Shown here in pieces: positions 43,001 through 56,500 of a DNA stretch of 64,000 nucleotides (its first letter is position 1; every line of letters starts with the position of its first letter). The notes beneath the pieces are model-generated. The model saw nothing but the letters and a program-made list of their open reading frames with translations, did not search any database and was not told the origin of the DNA. The DNA comes from Babylonia areolata (Eukaryota > Mollusca > Gastropoda > Neogastropoda > Buccinidae): NCBI RefSeq assembly GCF_041734735.1, contig NC_134876.1:97827986-97891985 (forward strand). The letters run 5' to 3'. The translations under genes and the position numbers were made by a program.

Positions 43001-46000
43001 CCAAAAAAAGCTGCAATCTGAACCCATTTCAAACATCTGAAATGCTGATCATGCATGTCCAAGTGAGATGGATGAATTGGGGGAGGAAACAAAAAACTAA
43101 AGGCAAGGAAGGAAGAAAAACAACAAACCCCAAATTGGTTCCCCCTTTCATTCCATTCCCTACCAGCCCCCCATGTACCCCACAATGTATCACCCAAGCT
43201 GTTCTGACAGTCCTAGAGATCAGGTTTGAACCCACATGACACATTCAACCAGACAAAATCACACTAAATCAACACATTGGTCTGCTACATTGTTTTCTCA
43301 TTGCCACACAGTTGTGTCACCAGTTGAACAAAGCCAGTCAACTGACAAAGAACACATTCACAGGAGACCTCATGCAAACACTGGGTCAAACAAGGAAGGC
43401 TTCACATCCATGACAATCTGTGATGGTAACGCTTATTTCTCCCTTCACTCTCCCTACTCATTCTTCTTCTACCCTTTCACTGACAACTTTGCCACATACA
43501 TGGATGATCTTGGCTGACAGCCAATCTTCTCAAACTATGAACATTTCTATGGTCTGTGCTGTTTAACGCTGGTGCTCTTTTCACTTCAAACACGTCATGC
43601 ACTGCACTTCACACTACGGTGTAACAACTGACTACACCATGGAACATTTGGCACTTCAATCCCCTGGCTAGTGGGAGTGAAGAGAGGGGAACTGAACATG
43701 TTAGATGTCATCACTTCACAGGCAAACAAAGGCAGCCAATCAACCTAAACACCTGCTCTGAAACTTGATAAAAAGAAATGAAATTAGCAGAAGCCTCATA
43801 CTGCTAGACATCTTAGAAAAAAGGAACTGACAAAGAAAAGAAAAAAGGAGCCAGAAGTGTAAGGAGTTTCCATCTAATGAATCAGGAATCATTAGTATTA
43901 AAAATCTGTCATTTGCAGCTCTAGTCATTTACTTCCACGAACACTTTTTCAAATCAGTGTGCTCATCTATCTAAATCATATTTGTCATGACACCAAGTTT
44001 GGTTATCATAATGTTGCTTATTGTAAAGGGAAGATTTCCTGTATGGTGTGGCTAATAATCTGAATACGCTTAACGGTCCCAGGGCCCCATCCTCTCCTTA
44101 ACCACTTTTAACCTTCCCCACCCATGGTCAAGTACTCTGTCACACCACACCCAGGTGAAATGAAGATCCAGTAAACTGAAGTGCCTTTCCCAAGAACATA
44201 ACGTCATGCCAAAATAGGACCCCAAACTCTGACCACAGAAACAGAAGTTCTACGACTGAATTTGACACGGTATTTCCTGTATCTAACTGAAACAAGCTGA
44301 ATATATTCGATGATGACAGGGACAAGGATAACGACAGTTGTCAAAAAGAATCAAAACAACAACAAACAACTTTTTTCACGTTTCAAACAATTTTCCATAA
44401 ATTGATCCTACCCTAAAAATGCCCTCAGCTGGAGTTCAGCATAATTGGTTTAAGAAGGAAAAAACACTGTATGTGTGTCAATATAAAGTTGTCAATTTCA
44501 ACTGAAATCTTTTGTTTCCAAACTTTAAAAAAAGAATGTTTACAATTCTGAACTAAGCTTTGACACTGTGAAGAGGGGAAGCAGAAAGAGTAATGAGGAC
44601 ACAAGGTGGCAGGTACTGTTCACCCCAAACTATCGCACTACTAGGGCAGAGGTTCAACACCTACACCACTTCTGATCTGACACACACCCCATGCACTATT
44701 CTCAAACTCAGACGCAGCAGAAACAGACGTATAATGTGGGATACATAATAAGAACATACCCATTCACAAGACCAAAAAAAAAAAAAAAAAAAAAAAAAAA
44801 AGAAAAAAAAGAAAAAAAAAAGAAAAACGCATTCTTTCTCTGGATCTTTCCTTCCCTGACACTTGGGGAGGGGGGTTGGTGGAAAAACAGCTCACACATG
44901 ACAAGGGAAGCAGATTTCTTTCACTCAAAAGTCTCTTGTCTCTTACCCAACATTTACTTCATCATGCACACCACTCATGTTCACAGGGACTGAACACACT
45001 TAAAAAATAACATTGACTTCAAATAATTAAATATAGAAAAAAAAAAAAAAGGACAATGTGAACCCAGACAAGTCAAAATAGTCTCTTCCAGGATTCCTAA
45101 GTATATGAAGAATCACACTGTTTTATGTACCAGCCCCACCCCCCCACCCCCACTTTGGACATTTTTATACAGAGATGGAAGGAAGGGGGAAAAAAGAATA
45201 ACAGAGCTTTAAAAAAAAAAAAAAAAAAAAAAAAAACCCTACAGAGAGAGAAAGTTGCTGTGGTACCCACTGCCAAAGAGTTGTTTGTCGTACCTTCATA
45301 TATCTTGTAACTTGCTTTCACACATTTCCAATGCCTGCATCCAACCTTTAAAAATTCAAAAATAATTTTCTTCCCTTATTAATCTCTCTCTCTTTTCCTT
45401 TCTTTTGTTATTGAATATTTTCTAAAATTCAAATCAAATCAAGAATTTCCAACATGGAAATGGCAAAAGGCCAGCTATAAGATAAACTTCCCTGGGAGGG
45501 GGGTGGGGGGGTTGGGAACAAAAACAGAAGAAAAATAGTTTCTTTAACTATCTAACATTTTTATCTTATCCATACCCATCCCACTCCCTAGCAAGGTAGA
45601 CAAATAGCCCCAAAATACTGATTTTCCAACAGTTTTCCAACAGTCTTCAACATTATTCGTTCTGCACATGCTACGCTTACGGCGAACGGTAGTTCAAATT
45701 AAATATGTTCAACAAAAATACTCTGTATTTTCTCTTCTTTCTGCAATGTCCAACATAAAACCACCCCAGATCCAAGAATATAACAAATGACTCAGAGTGT
45801 GAAACAAAGAAAAGCCATCCCATACTGCCTGCAGAGATGTGAAATCTGAATTGCAACTTATCTGAAGACACTCACTCCAAAGCAAATAACTTGGCACCAT
45901 CATGGCTCCTCCAAACTGATATCAGATCAGAGTTACGGAGGCAATTTGCAGTCTTCAAACTATCATTACAATAATTCTGTGACAATCTACAAGGATGGAA

Positions 46001-47083
46001 TTGCATAGTATAAACTGACAGATAATGATTTATTAAGAATTAACTGGGAAAAAAAGAAAAGAAAAAAGAAAAAAAGAAAGAACCTGGGGTTGGGGTGGGG
46101 TGGGAAAGACGGTTTGCCACACACACACAAAAAAAAAAAAAGAAAAAAAAAGAAAAGATAATGCACTAACCATTATAGCAGATTTTCAAAGAAGCCTGTG
46201 CCGTTTCCTTGACAAAAAATAAACAACAAAAAAACCCAAACAAACAAAAAAAAAAATTTCAAAAAAAAAAAACCAAAAAAAACCTCTCCCCCCCACCACC
46301 CACTAATTGTAAACCCGTCACAAGCTGAACAGACAGCCCCTCTTCACCTGTGCAAGACAGGGGGAGAGGAGTCAATAAAAGAAAGGGAGGTTAGGAAGGG
46401 ATGAAGGTCTGCACAGAATAATTATGCAATGCTGTCCAGTGAGGGCCTGTCGACAGTAGCGGAGAGGGCACAGTGCACAAAAGAGTCATCGCCACATGTA
46501 TCAACAGAGCGTGGTGGGCGACCTTTGACCCCTGACTCCCCCACCACCTGCTCTGACACGATACATACAGCAATGCAGACATCCAGCCAATGAAAACCAT
46601 TTGAGCAGGTTCTGCGCAAAGGATCAAAAATGTTTGTGATGCAAATGGATTACACTGGCGTCTGTGTTACATCAACCAAACAGGATAAGGGAGGTTAGGG
46701 ATGATGAGGGAAGGGGAGGGGGGACTAACTGTGTTGGAAGGTAACGACTTTTCATTTTGTGGTTGCAGAATGAAAGAAGAGAGAACCAATGCTGTACAAA
46801 GTGTCTGGTTCCCTTACAATCAGCAGCCACCAGAACTCTCATTTCATGCCAGCTATGCCCTCATAAACGAAATTCACCTTCAGCCGTCAAACTGTATCAT
46901 AGAGACAGGCATTGCATATTATCTGCACAGTCAGAGAGTCAGCATGAGAACAGTTCCACAGTCAGAGAAGTGGAAGGGTCAGATGGGGGGTAAGGGGATT
47001 TGGGGAGGAGCGAGGGGGCAGGGCCAGATGATGTCAACCTTCTCCTCGGCGCCAACACTGCGACCAATCTCCCGGGTCCACCC
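43001..47083 (-). other. Probable long 3'UTR of G3BP
   Basis: Directly downstream (leftwards) of the G3BP stop codon. On the - strand it is rich in U tracts (for example 44774-44822 and 45210-45236), with no coding ORF. Long U-rich 3'UTRs are typical of G3BP transcripts; the end point is inferred and no single polyadenylation signal stands out. Confidence 0.4.
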
Positions 47084-47320
47084 TTAGCGGCGGGGAGGGC
47101 CAGACATGCCCCCACGGCTACTGCCCCCCATGCCTCGTCGTTCCCCGTCATTGGGACGCCCATAACTGCCGTTCTTCATGCCCCCACGTCCGCTGAACCC
47201 ACCACGGGGCCCACCCCCTCCACCCCCTCGAGGACCCCCACGCCCGATGGGTCGCCCCTCACTGCCTCTCGGCTTCTTCTCCTCCACGTTCAGTCGGTGC
47301 TCGCCGTTAAACATAATTGG
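47084..47320 (-). CDS. G3BP: G3BP coding exon 11 (end of RRM, RGG tail, stop)
   Basis: Starts [19 protein letters not shown], nearly identical to the vertebrate [16 protein letters not shown]. An RGG/GRGG-rich tail ends SGPPRR and TAA. RGG tails bind RNA and are methylated in this family. Confidence 0.96.
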   Translation of the reverse strand, partial: PIMFNGEHRLNVEEKKPRGSEGRPIGRGGPRGGGGGGPRGGFSGRGGMKNGSYGRPNDGERRGMGGSSRGGMSGPPRR

Positions 47321-47486
47321 CTGCACAGCACAAAGGAAAGAATTTTTAATTCCAAGTTTCAGTAGACTGAGATAATTCTTTCCTCACATCCTCAACAGAA
47401 CACAGAAAGTTGGATATCACTGACTGAGAACATCTGTTGTGTGTCTTCAGCGTTTTCAGCAATCCATTCCATTCACCCACCGAATG

Positions 47487-47540
<54 letters not shown>

Positions 47541-50500
47541 CTTCATTATATCAAGACAAAGTCCTACACTCCAATGACAGCAATATGCAGTGCCACAACA
47601 TTTTATCCATTGAATACATCCACCAGGTCTTCAATCAAGTCATTTAAGTTTACTGACAACATAGCAAAAGAACTGCACAGGTTATGAGTATGTTTAAGAA
47701 AGAGTTACTGGTTATAACATTTAAGATTAATACATAAAACCCAAAAGGCAACAAACCTTTTCTTGCAGCACCTCCTGAACTGGTACAGGGCTGTCAAACA
47801 CCACAAAGCCAAAATTCTGCAACAGAAAAGCAGATATTTGTATCAAAACTTTTCTTTAAAATTTCTAAAAAGGTCATCATGACTACTGCTTAAGTAAACA
47901 AAAAAAACAAAAAAAAAAAAAAAAAATATGAAAAAAAAAAAAAAAAAAAAAACCTTTGGAAGTTTGCACTCAACGCAAATGATTTTAACACTTGATTGGT
48001 ATTTCAGTGAATGGATAGTTCGAAAATACAACTGTCAGAAGAATGGACAACTTTATGTTTGCTTGTTTACACCCCAAACAAATAAAACAACCACTATACA
48101 CAATTGGGGGGTGGGGGTGGGAATCACAATTTTCCAATTTCTACAGTTATTTTTTAACACTGCTACAAAACCATTTTGATCATTATCAACTGTGCTCGAA
48201 GTGGTGGTACCTTGCATCTTTCTTTTTTTCTTCCAGTGCCACAACTAATATCTGTTATCCTCAAACACAAACAAAGCACAAGCGACAGCAAACTATTTCA
48301 GCTTGTTTGAAATACTCACAGGCAGCTTGCCACCGCTGCTCTTTGTGTTGATACGCAGCTCAACCACCTTTCCCCAACCTGAAAACACCACCATGATTCA
48401 GGTGGTCAGTCATTCTCAGGCATGCACAGGTTTGCAACATGTCATGATTAGCTAACTACAGATATTTCAACACCAGATTCATTTCAGATAGAATGGTAAA
48501 ACAGAATGACCTCCAACCAATTAAAAAAAAAAGAAAAAAAAAAAGAAAGACAAACAACAGCTAAACCCTGTTTGGAATCAAGAATGTCAATGCAATCTTG
48601 CACAAACTACTTGTTATGCATGGACACAATTTCTGATCCAACAGGAAGGCTCAGAGTCAGGGTGACGTCAGCCAACAGTGAGGTGTGATGGACAGGTGGC
48701 AGCCTGTCCCACCTTGCACTGGTCAGACGCAACTTACGAACATCACTGCCATCCATAGCACTGACACAAACTTCACTGCCACCCTAGCTGACACACAAAC
48801 TTAAACACATCACTTCCAATCTTAACACTGATAACACACATCGCTGCCAACCTCAACAGTGACAAATTTATAAACATCACTACCAATCTCAACACCAACA
48901 CATGCTAAATTTTGCAGGCTAAAAAAAAAAAAAGACAGATGCGGTTAGGAGGTAACAGGAAGGCTCAGAGTCAGGGTGACGTCAGCCAACAGTGAGGTGT
49001 AATGGACAGGTGGCAGCCTGTCCCACCTTGCACTGGTCAGACGCAACTTACAAACATCACTGCCAACCTTAGTACTGACACACACACATCACTGCCACCC
49101 CTAGCACTGACACACAATTACTGCCATCCATAGTACACCACTACCAACCTCAACACTGACACAGTAACTTACACACATCACTGCCAACCTCAACACTGGC
49201 GCAGTAACTTGCACACATTACTGCCAACCTCAGCACTGACATACTTACACATACCACTGCCAACCTCAATGTTGACACACAACTTACATCAATGTCAACC
49301 TTAACAATGACACACACACACATCACTGCCAACCTCAATGCTGACACTCCACAGTGACACACTAACACACCACTGTCAACTTTATAGGACTGAGAGAAAC
49401 AAATGTTAAATTCTAGGTAACCTCCCACAATAGTAATTTGGCAACAAAATGGACCGATGACTAACAAAACTAGAAGAAGAAAAAATTATTGTCTGAATAA
49501 ATTACTATTGCTGCAACATTCACCACTGTATTTCTATCAACAAGTGTGCCTTTCATATTTGTTCACTTTGGTGTACTACAGTACAGGCTGGCCCCACAGA
49601 GCTCTGCGACACCATGCTGGAGGAAGGCTCAGAGTCAGGGTGACGTCAGCCAACAGTGAGGTTTGATGGACAGGTGGCAGCCTGTCCCACCATGCACTGG
49701 TCAGACGCAACTTACACACATCACTGCCATCCATAGCACTGACACACAAACTTACATCACTACCACTCCTAGCTGACACACAAACTTAAATCACTTCCAA
49801 CCTTAACACTGATATGCACACGTCACTGCCAATCCCAACACCACACAATAACTTACATCACTGCCAATCTCAACACTAACACACTTCACTGCCACCCTTA
49901 GCAGACAAAAACTTTACAAATCACTTCCAACCTTAACACTGATACACACATATCATTGTCAACCTCTACACTGACACACAAACATACATACATCACTGCC
50001 AACCTCAACACTGACACAGTAACTTAAATCACTGCCAACCACTACAATGACAAATTTACACAAATTATTACCAAACTAAAAACTGACACATACTTAAGTT
50101 TGCTGATCTAAATCTTTTTTCTTCTTCTTCTTCTTCTTTTTTTATAATGACAAAGGTTAGGAGGTAAACAGGAAGGCTCAGAGTCAGGGTGACGTCAGCC
50201 AACAGTGAGGTGTGATGGACAGGTGGCAGCCTGTCCCACCATGCACTGGTCAGACGCAACTTACAAACATCACTGCCAACCTCAACACTGCCAACCTCAA
50301 CACCGACACCCTGACTGACAAGTACCACTGTCAACAATCTGCTAACTTTTGTGGTACATGTTAAAAAACGTAAAGGCCAACAGAAAGTTAAAGTGCGCCG
50401 CATGGCTCCAGACTTGCATGTGCCAATGCCACTGACACCAAATTTCTTCTAGTGACACAGCATGACTTCGCATCTCTGCTGGCATGCCAGGCCCAGTTAA

Positions 50501-53500
50501 TTCCTCTACATGGATGCCAGTGATTATCTAATACCTTTATTAGAACAGCATTTATCTCCAAACAATAGTTAATTGTCTAAATCAAATTCAAATACGCAAG
50601 AAAATGACAGCTCCATACAACACTTACGCTCGAAAAACACCTTCAGTTCACTCTCAGAGATGTTGTGGGGGAGGTTGCCCACAAAGAGTTGTTGGCTGTC
50701 AGGGTACTTGGCGCCAATGCCACCACCGCTACGTCGACCACCAAAGTTATCACCCTCTCCTTCCTCCCCTCGACTTGTGTTGCTGCGGTCACGCTCAAAA
50801 CGACCTTCTCTTGGCGCCCTGAATGCACAATAACACTTAATAACTGCTCAAGTCCAAGATACTCCCCACAGGAAACAGATTTTAAGTGCAAGGATTATGA
50901 CAGGTCATTAAATTCTACTGAAGTATCTGTCAGAAAAAAAAAGAACAGTTTAAACAGAAATAATGCAACAAACGCAAAATAGTTTTTTTCCTCAAAATTC
51001 CTGGCGTTTGATAATTCATGAAGTTAACTGCTAAACAAAAAATAGTGTGAGATTATTTTAGAGAACATCCACCATTAGTGCTGCCAACTGCTCCCACTGA
51101 CTGTACTCAGATCACAAGCCTTCAATGTGAGACTGAAGACTGTTCGCTAAATCAATGGTTTCAAACACATACAATACTGAAACACAAACTACATGTTAAA
51201 AACAATGACACTCACACACACAGAGAGACCCTTTGAACAGCCACACCCACAAACTTTTCCCCCAGCACACAGCACAACAAAGGCTGTACACACCTGGGCC
51301 CACGGGGAGGCTGAGGGTTGCTGCCTGGGGCAGCAGCCAAGGGGCTGCCTTCAGCCGGCTTCGCTTCCACAGGGCGACTAGGTTTCACCTGGTGACTGGC
51401 CGGGGCGAACGTGGGGGCCGACTGACTGGCGCCCGCAGCATTTGTGTTTTTGCTGGCCATAGCCGCCCACGAGCAGGTTTTGGGTGCCTCAGCTGTAAAT
51501 ATATACCAGTGGAGAAAATACTTAGAGAATTAATGTTTAGGGGTCGCAGGGTTTAGTGCTTTATCATTAGGATTATAACTAAAAGTCATTCGGTTTTGCA
51601 AGAACAGTAACAATTATTTTCTGAAGTAATAAAAATCAAAATGTAAGAGAGAAAGAGAGAGAGAGACAAAGAGGGAGAGAGATTGAAACAGAGCGAGACA
51701 GAGAAATGTGGGAAATTTGAGAGAAAGACATGGTATCTGACCAGGCTCAGGCTTGGGTTCAGGAGAAGGTTCGGGCTCTGCTGGCTCCTTCTCCATGGTG
51801 TTGGTCTCCCCGTCTATGTCCAGAGAGTCCATGTCCGTCTCCAGTGGGGGCACCTCTGCCGCCTTGGGGGGTTCCATCACCACCACCGCCGTCACCTCAG
51901 CCTCCTCCTCTTGAACCGTTCCATTGCTGGTGGGGGGTGCACACACACACACACATAAAATGCACATGCCACATCCCTGTCCTCTAGGGTCATCAGTAAT
52001 CAGCATAACAGTAACCTATGCTTGGGGATGCCAGATCTGACCAGAAGACACTTAAATCAAGGGCAATTTGATAAAGAGAGAACTTAGTCTTCATAGCTTA
52101 GAACATTTCAAATGGAAAGATTTCACAATACTGAACTAAATAGTGGTGGTGGTGGTGTGTCCATCGAGATCGATGATGACCATTGTTGTCATCCAGATGG
52201 GGGATGGGGGATGGGGGGAGGGTGGTGGTGGGGTGGGGGGAAGGATGCTCATGAATCTATCTGTGAGTGCGCAGATGGCTGAATAGTCCAATCTGCGCAC
52301 GAAATGTTCGCTGACAGTTGGGGCAGACAAAGACAGGCATATCATTGTCAGGGAGCTTGTTTGCCCGTGACTTTCTGGCCTGCCTCTTCTCAACAGCTGC
52401 AGCAGTCCTGTTGGCCTCGCACAACCTGGCGCCTTTGTGCACAGCAGCGCGCCATTTGTCACGGTCCACTGCAGATTCCTCCCAGGAGTCAGGGTTGATA
52501 TCAAACGCTTTCAGAGAGACTTTCAGAGTATCTCTGAAGCGCTTCTTCTGACCTCCGTGTGATCTCTTCCCTTGTTGCAGCTCGCCATAGAAGAGCCTTT
52601 TGGGCAGCCGATGGTCTGGCATGCGCGCCACGTGTCCAGCCCAGCGAAGCTGGGATTGCATCAGGGTGGTGAAGATGCTGGGAAGGGTGGCTTTTGCGAG
52701 CACCTCTGTGTCTGGGGTCTTGTCTTGCCACTTGATGTTCAGTAGCTTCCTGAGGCATGTTGTGTGGAAGTGGTTCAGCTTCTTGGCATGTCGTTGGTAC
52801 ACTGTCCAAGTTTCGCAGGCGTACAGTAGTGTGGGGAGAACTACTGCTCTGTAGACCTTTAGCTTGGTCTCAAGACTAATGCCTCTTCTGTTCCAGAATT
52901 ACTAAATAGTAAAACCAATTAGGTTACTAAATAGTAAAACCAATTAGGTACCATAAAATCTAGAGAAAAAAAAAAAAAAAAAAGTGGCAAAGCCTTCAAG
53001 ACTATGCCAAAGGTTGGACCCGACTGTCTCCTGCCCAGTAGGCAGTTTTTGGGCCTGCTAAAACTTGGAAGGCAGAGACAAAGACCCCTTCATGGGAGGG
53101 CCAGCTAGGATGCAGGGCCTGTGTGGAGCTGTTGTCACAACCACTGTGGTGCAAACCAAGGGATGTTGTAGGCAAGGGAGGGAAGAAGGGATGCCTTTCA
53201 AACCTGGAAGGAATGAAGGGCATGTGTGTCCAGAGTGGCACCCCTAAGCTGGACTGCCTCATCCCTCCTTGTACCAAGTCAGGGCAACTCTAGCCCTGTG
53301 GGTGAGGAGGGAGTGTGTGTGGGTTCCTGGGGGCCAGCTACAGCAGAGATGTGGATGTGTCCAGGAGCATATGTTCAAGCTTGCACGAGACAGTTGTGTC
53401 TCTGTATGTAGTAGTCCTCCAAAATGGAGTGGGGAAACTCTATACGAAGATGTGTATAATTATGTACATAGGATGTACGTAGACTTCAATGAGAGAAGAT

Positions 53501-56500
53501 GTCAGGGAATGTGACCATGCCAATAGATCAATGCACTAAAAAATTTTAAAAAAACACATGCACAAGCATGTATGTAGCAAACATGGATATGCTCAATGGG
53601 AATGTGAACTGAAAAATTAATGCAAAAATGTCTAATAGATATGTACATACACATGTGGAGATTGTGCCTGTATGTAGATGCAGTCCTGAGCCTCATGTAC
53701 AGAAGTGTGCAAAAAAATATGCGCATATATTGCTTAGAACATTTCAATGTATACAGATAGAAGTATAATGGTACTTGCTGATATGAAGAATGTCTGAACA
53801 TATCGCCTAAACGCATATAGCAAGATACGTGCAAGCATGGATTTGTGCGTGTTCCCTTTTTTTTCGTTCTTTTTTTATATATATATAATTTTTATGTATT
53901 CATTTATTTATTTACTGCCATCACTTCAAGCACATTGCAACACATGGTACATCTCTAGATCTGCATGAACCAGTCTACAATGGGCTTAGAGAACGATAGA
54001 TTCAATAGGAGGAGTTTGTATTCCATTTTAGAATATTTGTGTGCAGTAAACACGTCAATGGTGTAGTTAGTATCGTTTTATGTGTTCTGTCCAGAATTTG
54101 TATTTCTTTCCTTTTAACTGTGAACAAGAAAAATCGGCTCATGTCTTCAAACACAACCTACCTTCTAGCAAGCCTAAGTCAGTGGGATGCAGTGTTTAGA
54201 AGTTTTAGATTTTGGAATAAAATAAATAAATAACATTCAGCACAAACGTCCAATCAACCTACCTCATGGGTTCTCCCTCTTGCTCAAAGTACATTGACTT
54301 GTTCTCCTGGACATTCTGAGGGGCTTCGGCTGAGGCACCATTTCCACTGCCCACCTCCTCACCACCTTCCGCTTCTGTATAGTGAACAAGTCTCTGTTAA
54401 TGTACTGTTGACAGCTTTTTTTTTTTCTTTCTTTTTACCCCTGGTCCCCTTCCCTTATACAGCAGGGGCTGGAATATCCATGTCAATCAACTTCATGAGA
54501 AGTTTTGTGACCTACCCACCTGAAAAACACATTTTTCAGAAACTGCACCCCCAAGTCACCTACATGAATGTTTCAGTGGCAATAAATACTATATCATCTT
54601 TTTTTTTGTTGTAGTTGGGGGTTTTTATCCATTTTCCTCTGGTTATTTATTTACATAGTGTGTCAAAGTGGGTCTTAAAGCACGTGTCCGATACTTTTCT
54701 CTTTTTTTTTTTTTTTTGTTCGTAACCATTATATGTACTCTGTATTTCAATAAAGACATAAAAAGTATGAAGCAGAAGATAAAAAAAAATATTTAAAAAA
54801 AGTAGAAAGAAAAAATAACTGAAAAAAAACACCCTATTTTCTATCTCAACAAATTTTGCAAATTTAATCTCTGTCCCTCAATGGAGAAAATATCTTTAGA
54901 TGTCTGCAGTGGAGAATGGGTTATTTTTCTGTAAACAGTTCCCTTCACTGAAGGCAATGACAGAAAGAACACAATGCTTACCCCCACCTTCAGCCTCCTC
55001 CTCGTCAGGGAAGACCTCATCCTGATAGCGGAAGATGTCATTGAGGACAAAGTAGCGTTTGGCACACTTGGGAGCCAGAACGAAAGTTTGCATAAAGCGC
55101 CTCATCGCCTCTCCATTGTTGGACAGCTCTCCACTCACCTGATACACACACAAACTAAATTATACCCTCATTTCAAGTGTACTGATTTAGGTGTGTTGCA
55201 CCCATTTTTATATCAGCAGCACAACTGATGTTCTTTCCAACCCATCCCCAAACAAAAATGTTGGAGGCCTAAAACTGCATCCCGAATATTTTGTTCACCT
55301 GACAGCTGCAGGTAAACAAGATGAAAATGCTGGTATGATCTTTTCAACAGTTAACTTTCTTAGTCAATTCAGACCGACACTGAAAATTTGAGAGTCCTGT
55401 GTATTATGTGCAATCAGCATTTGGATACACCACTGATGCGTCTTACTTTAACAGCTTCTTTTCGTCGTGACCTACCTTCTTTATTAATCCAAGCTTATTA
55501 TCAGATCCATTCTGTCTGTATATGTCTGTATGAGTGTATGTGTTCGTGACTGAAACCTGACTGAATAGCAAAGGAAATGACTGATGAACGCCCAATGGCA
55601 GCTGTCAGTCGGCTCTACCAAGGTAGGCAGCCTGTTGTGCAAATGACTGTTTCTAAAGCATTTAGAAAATGGTCTCCGTCAGGATAGACGCTATATAAGT
55701 ATCCATTTCATCATCATCATTATCATATACAGGTTTTAACTTTTATTTCAGAAAGTCACAATACAAATATAACAAATTTGGCAGTACAGCAGAAAAGTCT
55801 GACAAAGTCCCGTCATAGTCTGAACAGGGATAACACCAAAAACAAGCCAAAAACACTTACCTGGACAACCACTCCAGAACCCAAAGTTGGATGACTATCT
55901 ACCTGGCGAATCTTGGCGTGACAGTCATGGAAGTTGAGAGCCAAGATTTTCTCATGGATCTCCTGATAAAAAATAAAACAAAAATTCTTAGATTAATACT
56001 TTGCTTACGATTCTGGCAAACATTAATGGAAAGGTAATATAACGGGCCTGAAAAGTTTTTTTGTCCTAATTACTGAATGGCATCAGCCTGCCAGATCAAT
56101 AGGAAATTTTTATTTTCAAATTTACATTGAGCAACAGCTAAAAATCAGTATATTTGTCACTAATTTCTGTTTGCAGAGGTTTAAGTGCCTACACAGGATC
56201 AGATTTTCAAAACTCTGACTTGAAACACATTTGCCGGTTATTTGCTTCTTTTCCCTTGGCCACGTTTTGGATACTTTCAGACAGAAAGGAAGTCTTTCAT
56301 CCTGAAAGCAACCACCACATTTACTTAAAATGGTGACTTGTAAAGGGCACCAATACAGCCAATAATGACATAATTATAACACAAAGTTACAGCATCATCA
56401 GAATCAGAACTTCACTGTATGTAATAACAGCCCTTCATTTGCAGGGTCACATTTCCATGCACTCAATTCAAAAGACAAGAGATTTTCAGTGATGGAAGGT

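Noticed and set aside
47000-47375. + strand Pro-rich ORFs of up to 121 codons
   Set aside because: Antisense shadows of the Gly/Arg-rich last exon of G3BP.
52600-52854. + strand ORF opposite the LINE
   Set aside because: Shadow of the - strand reverse-transcriptase frame.
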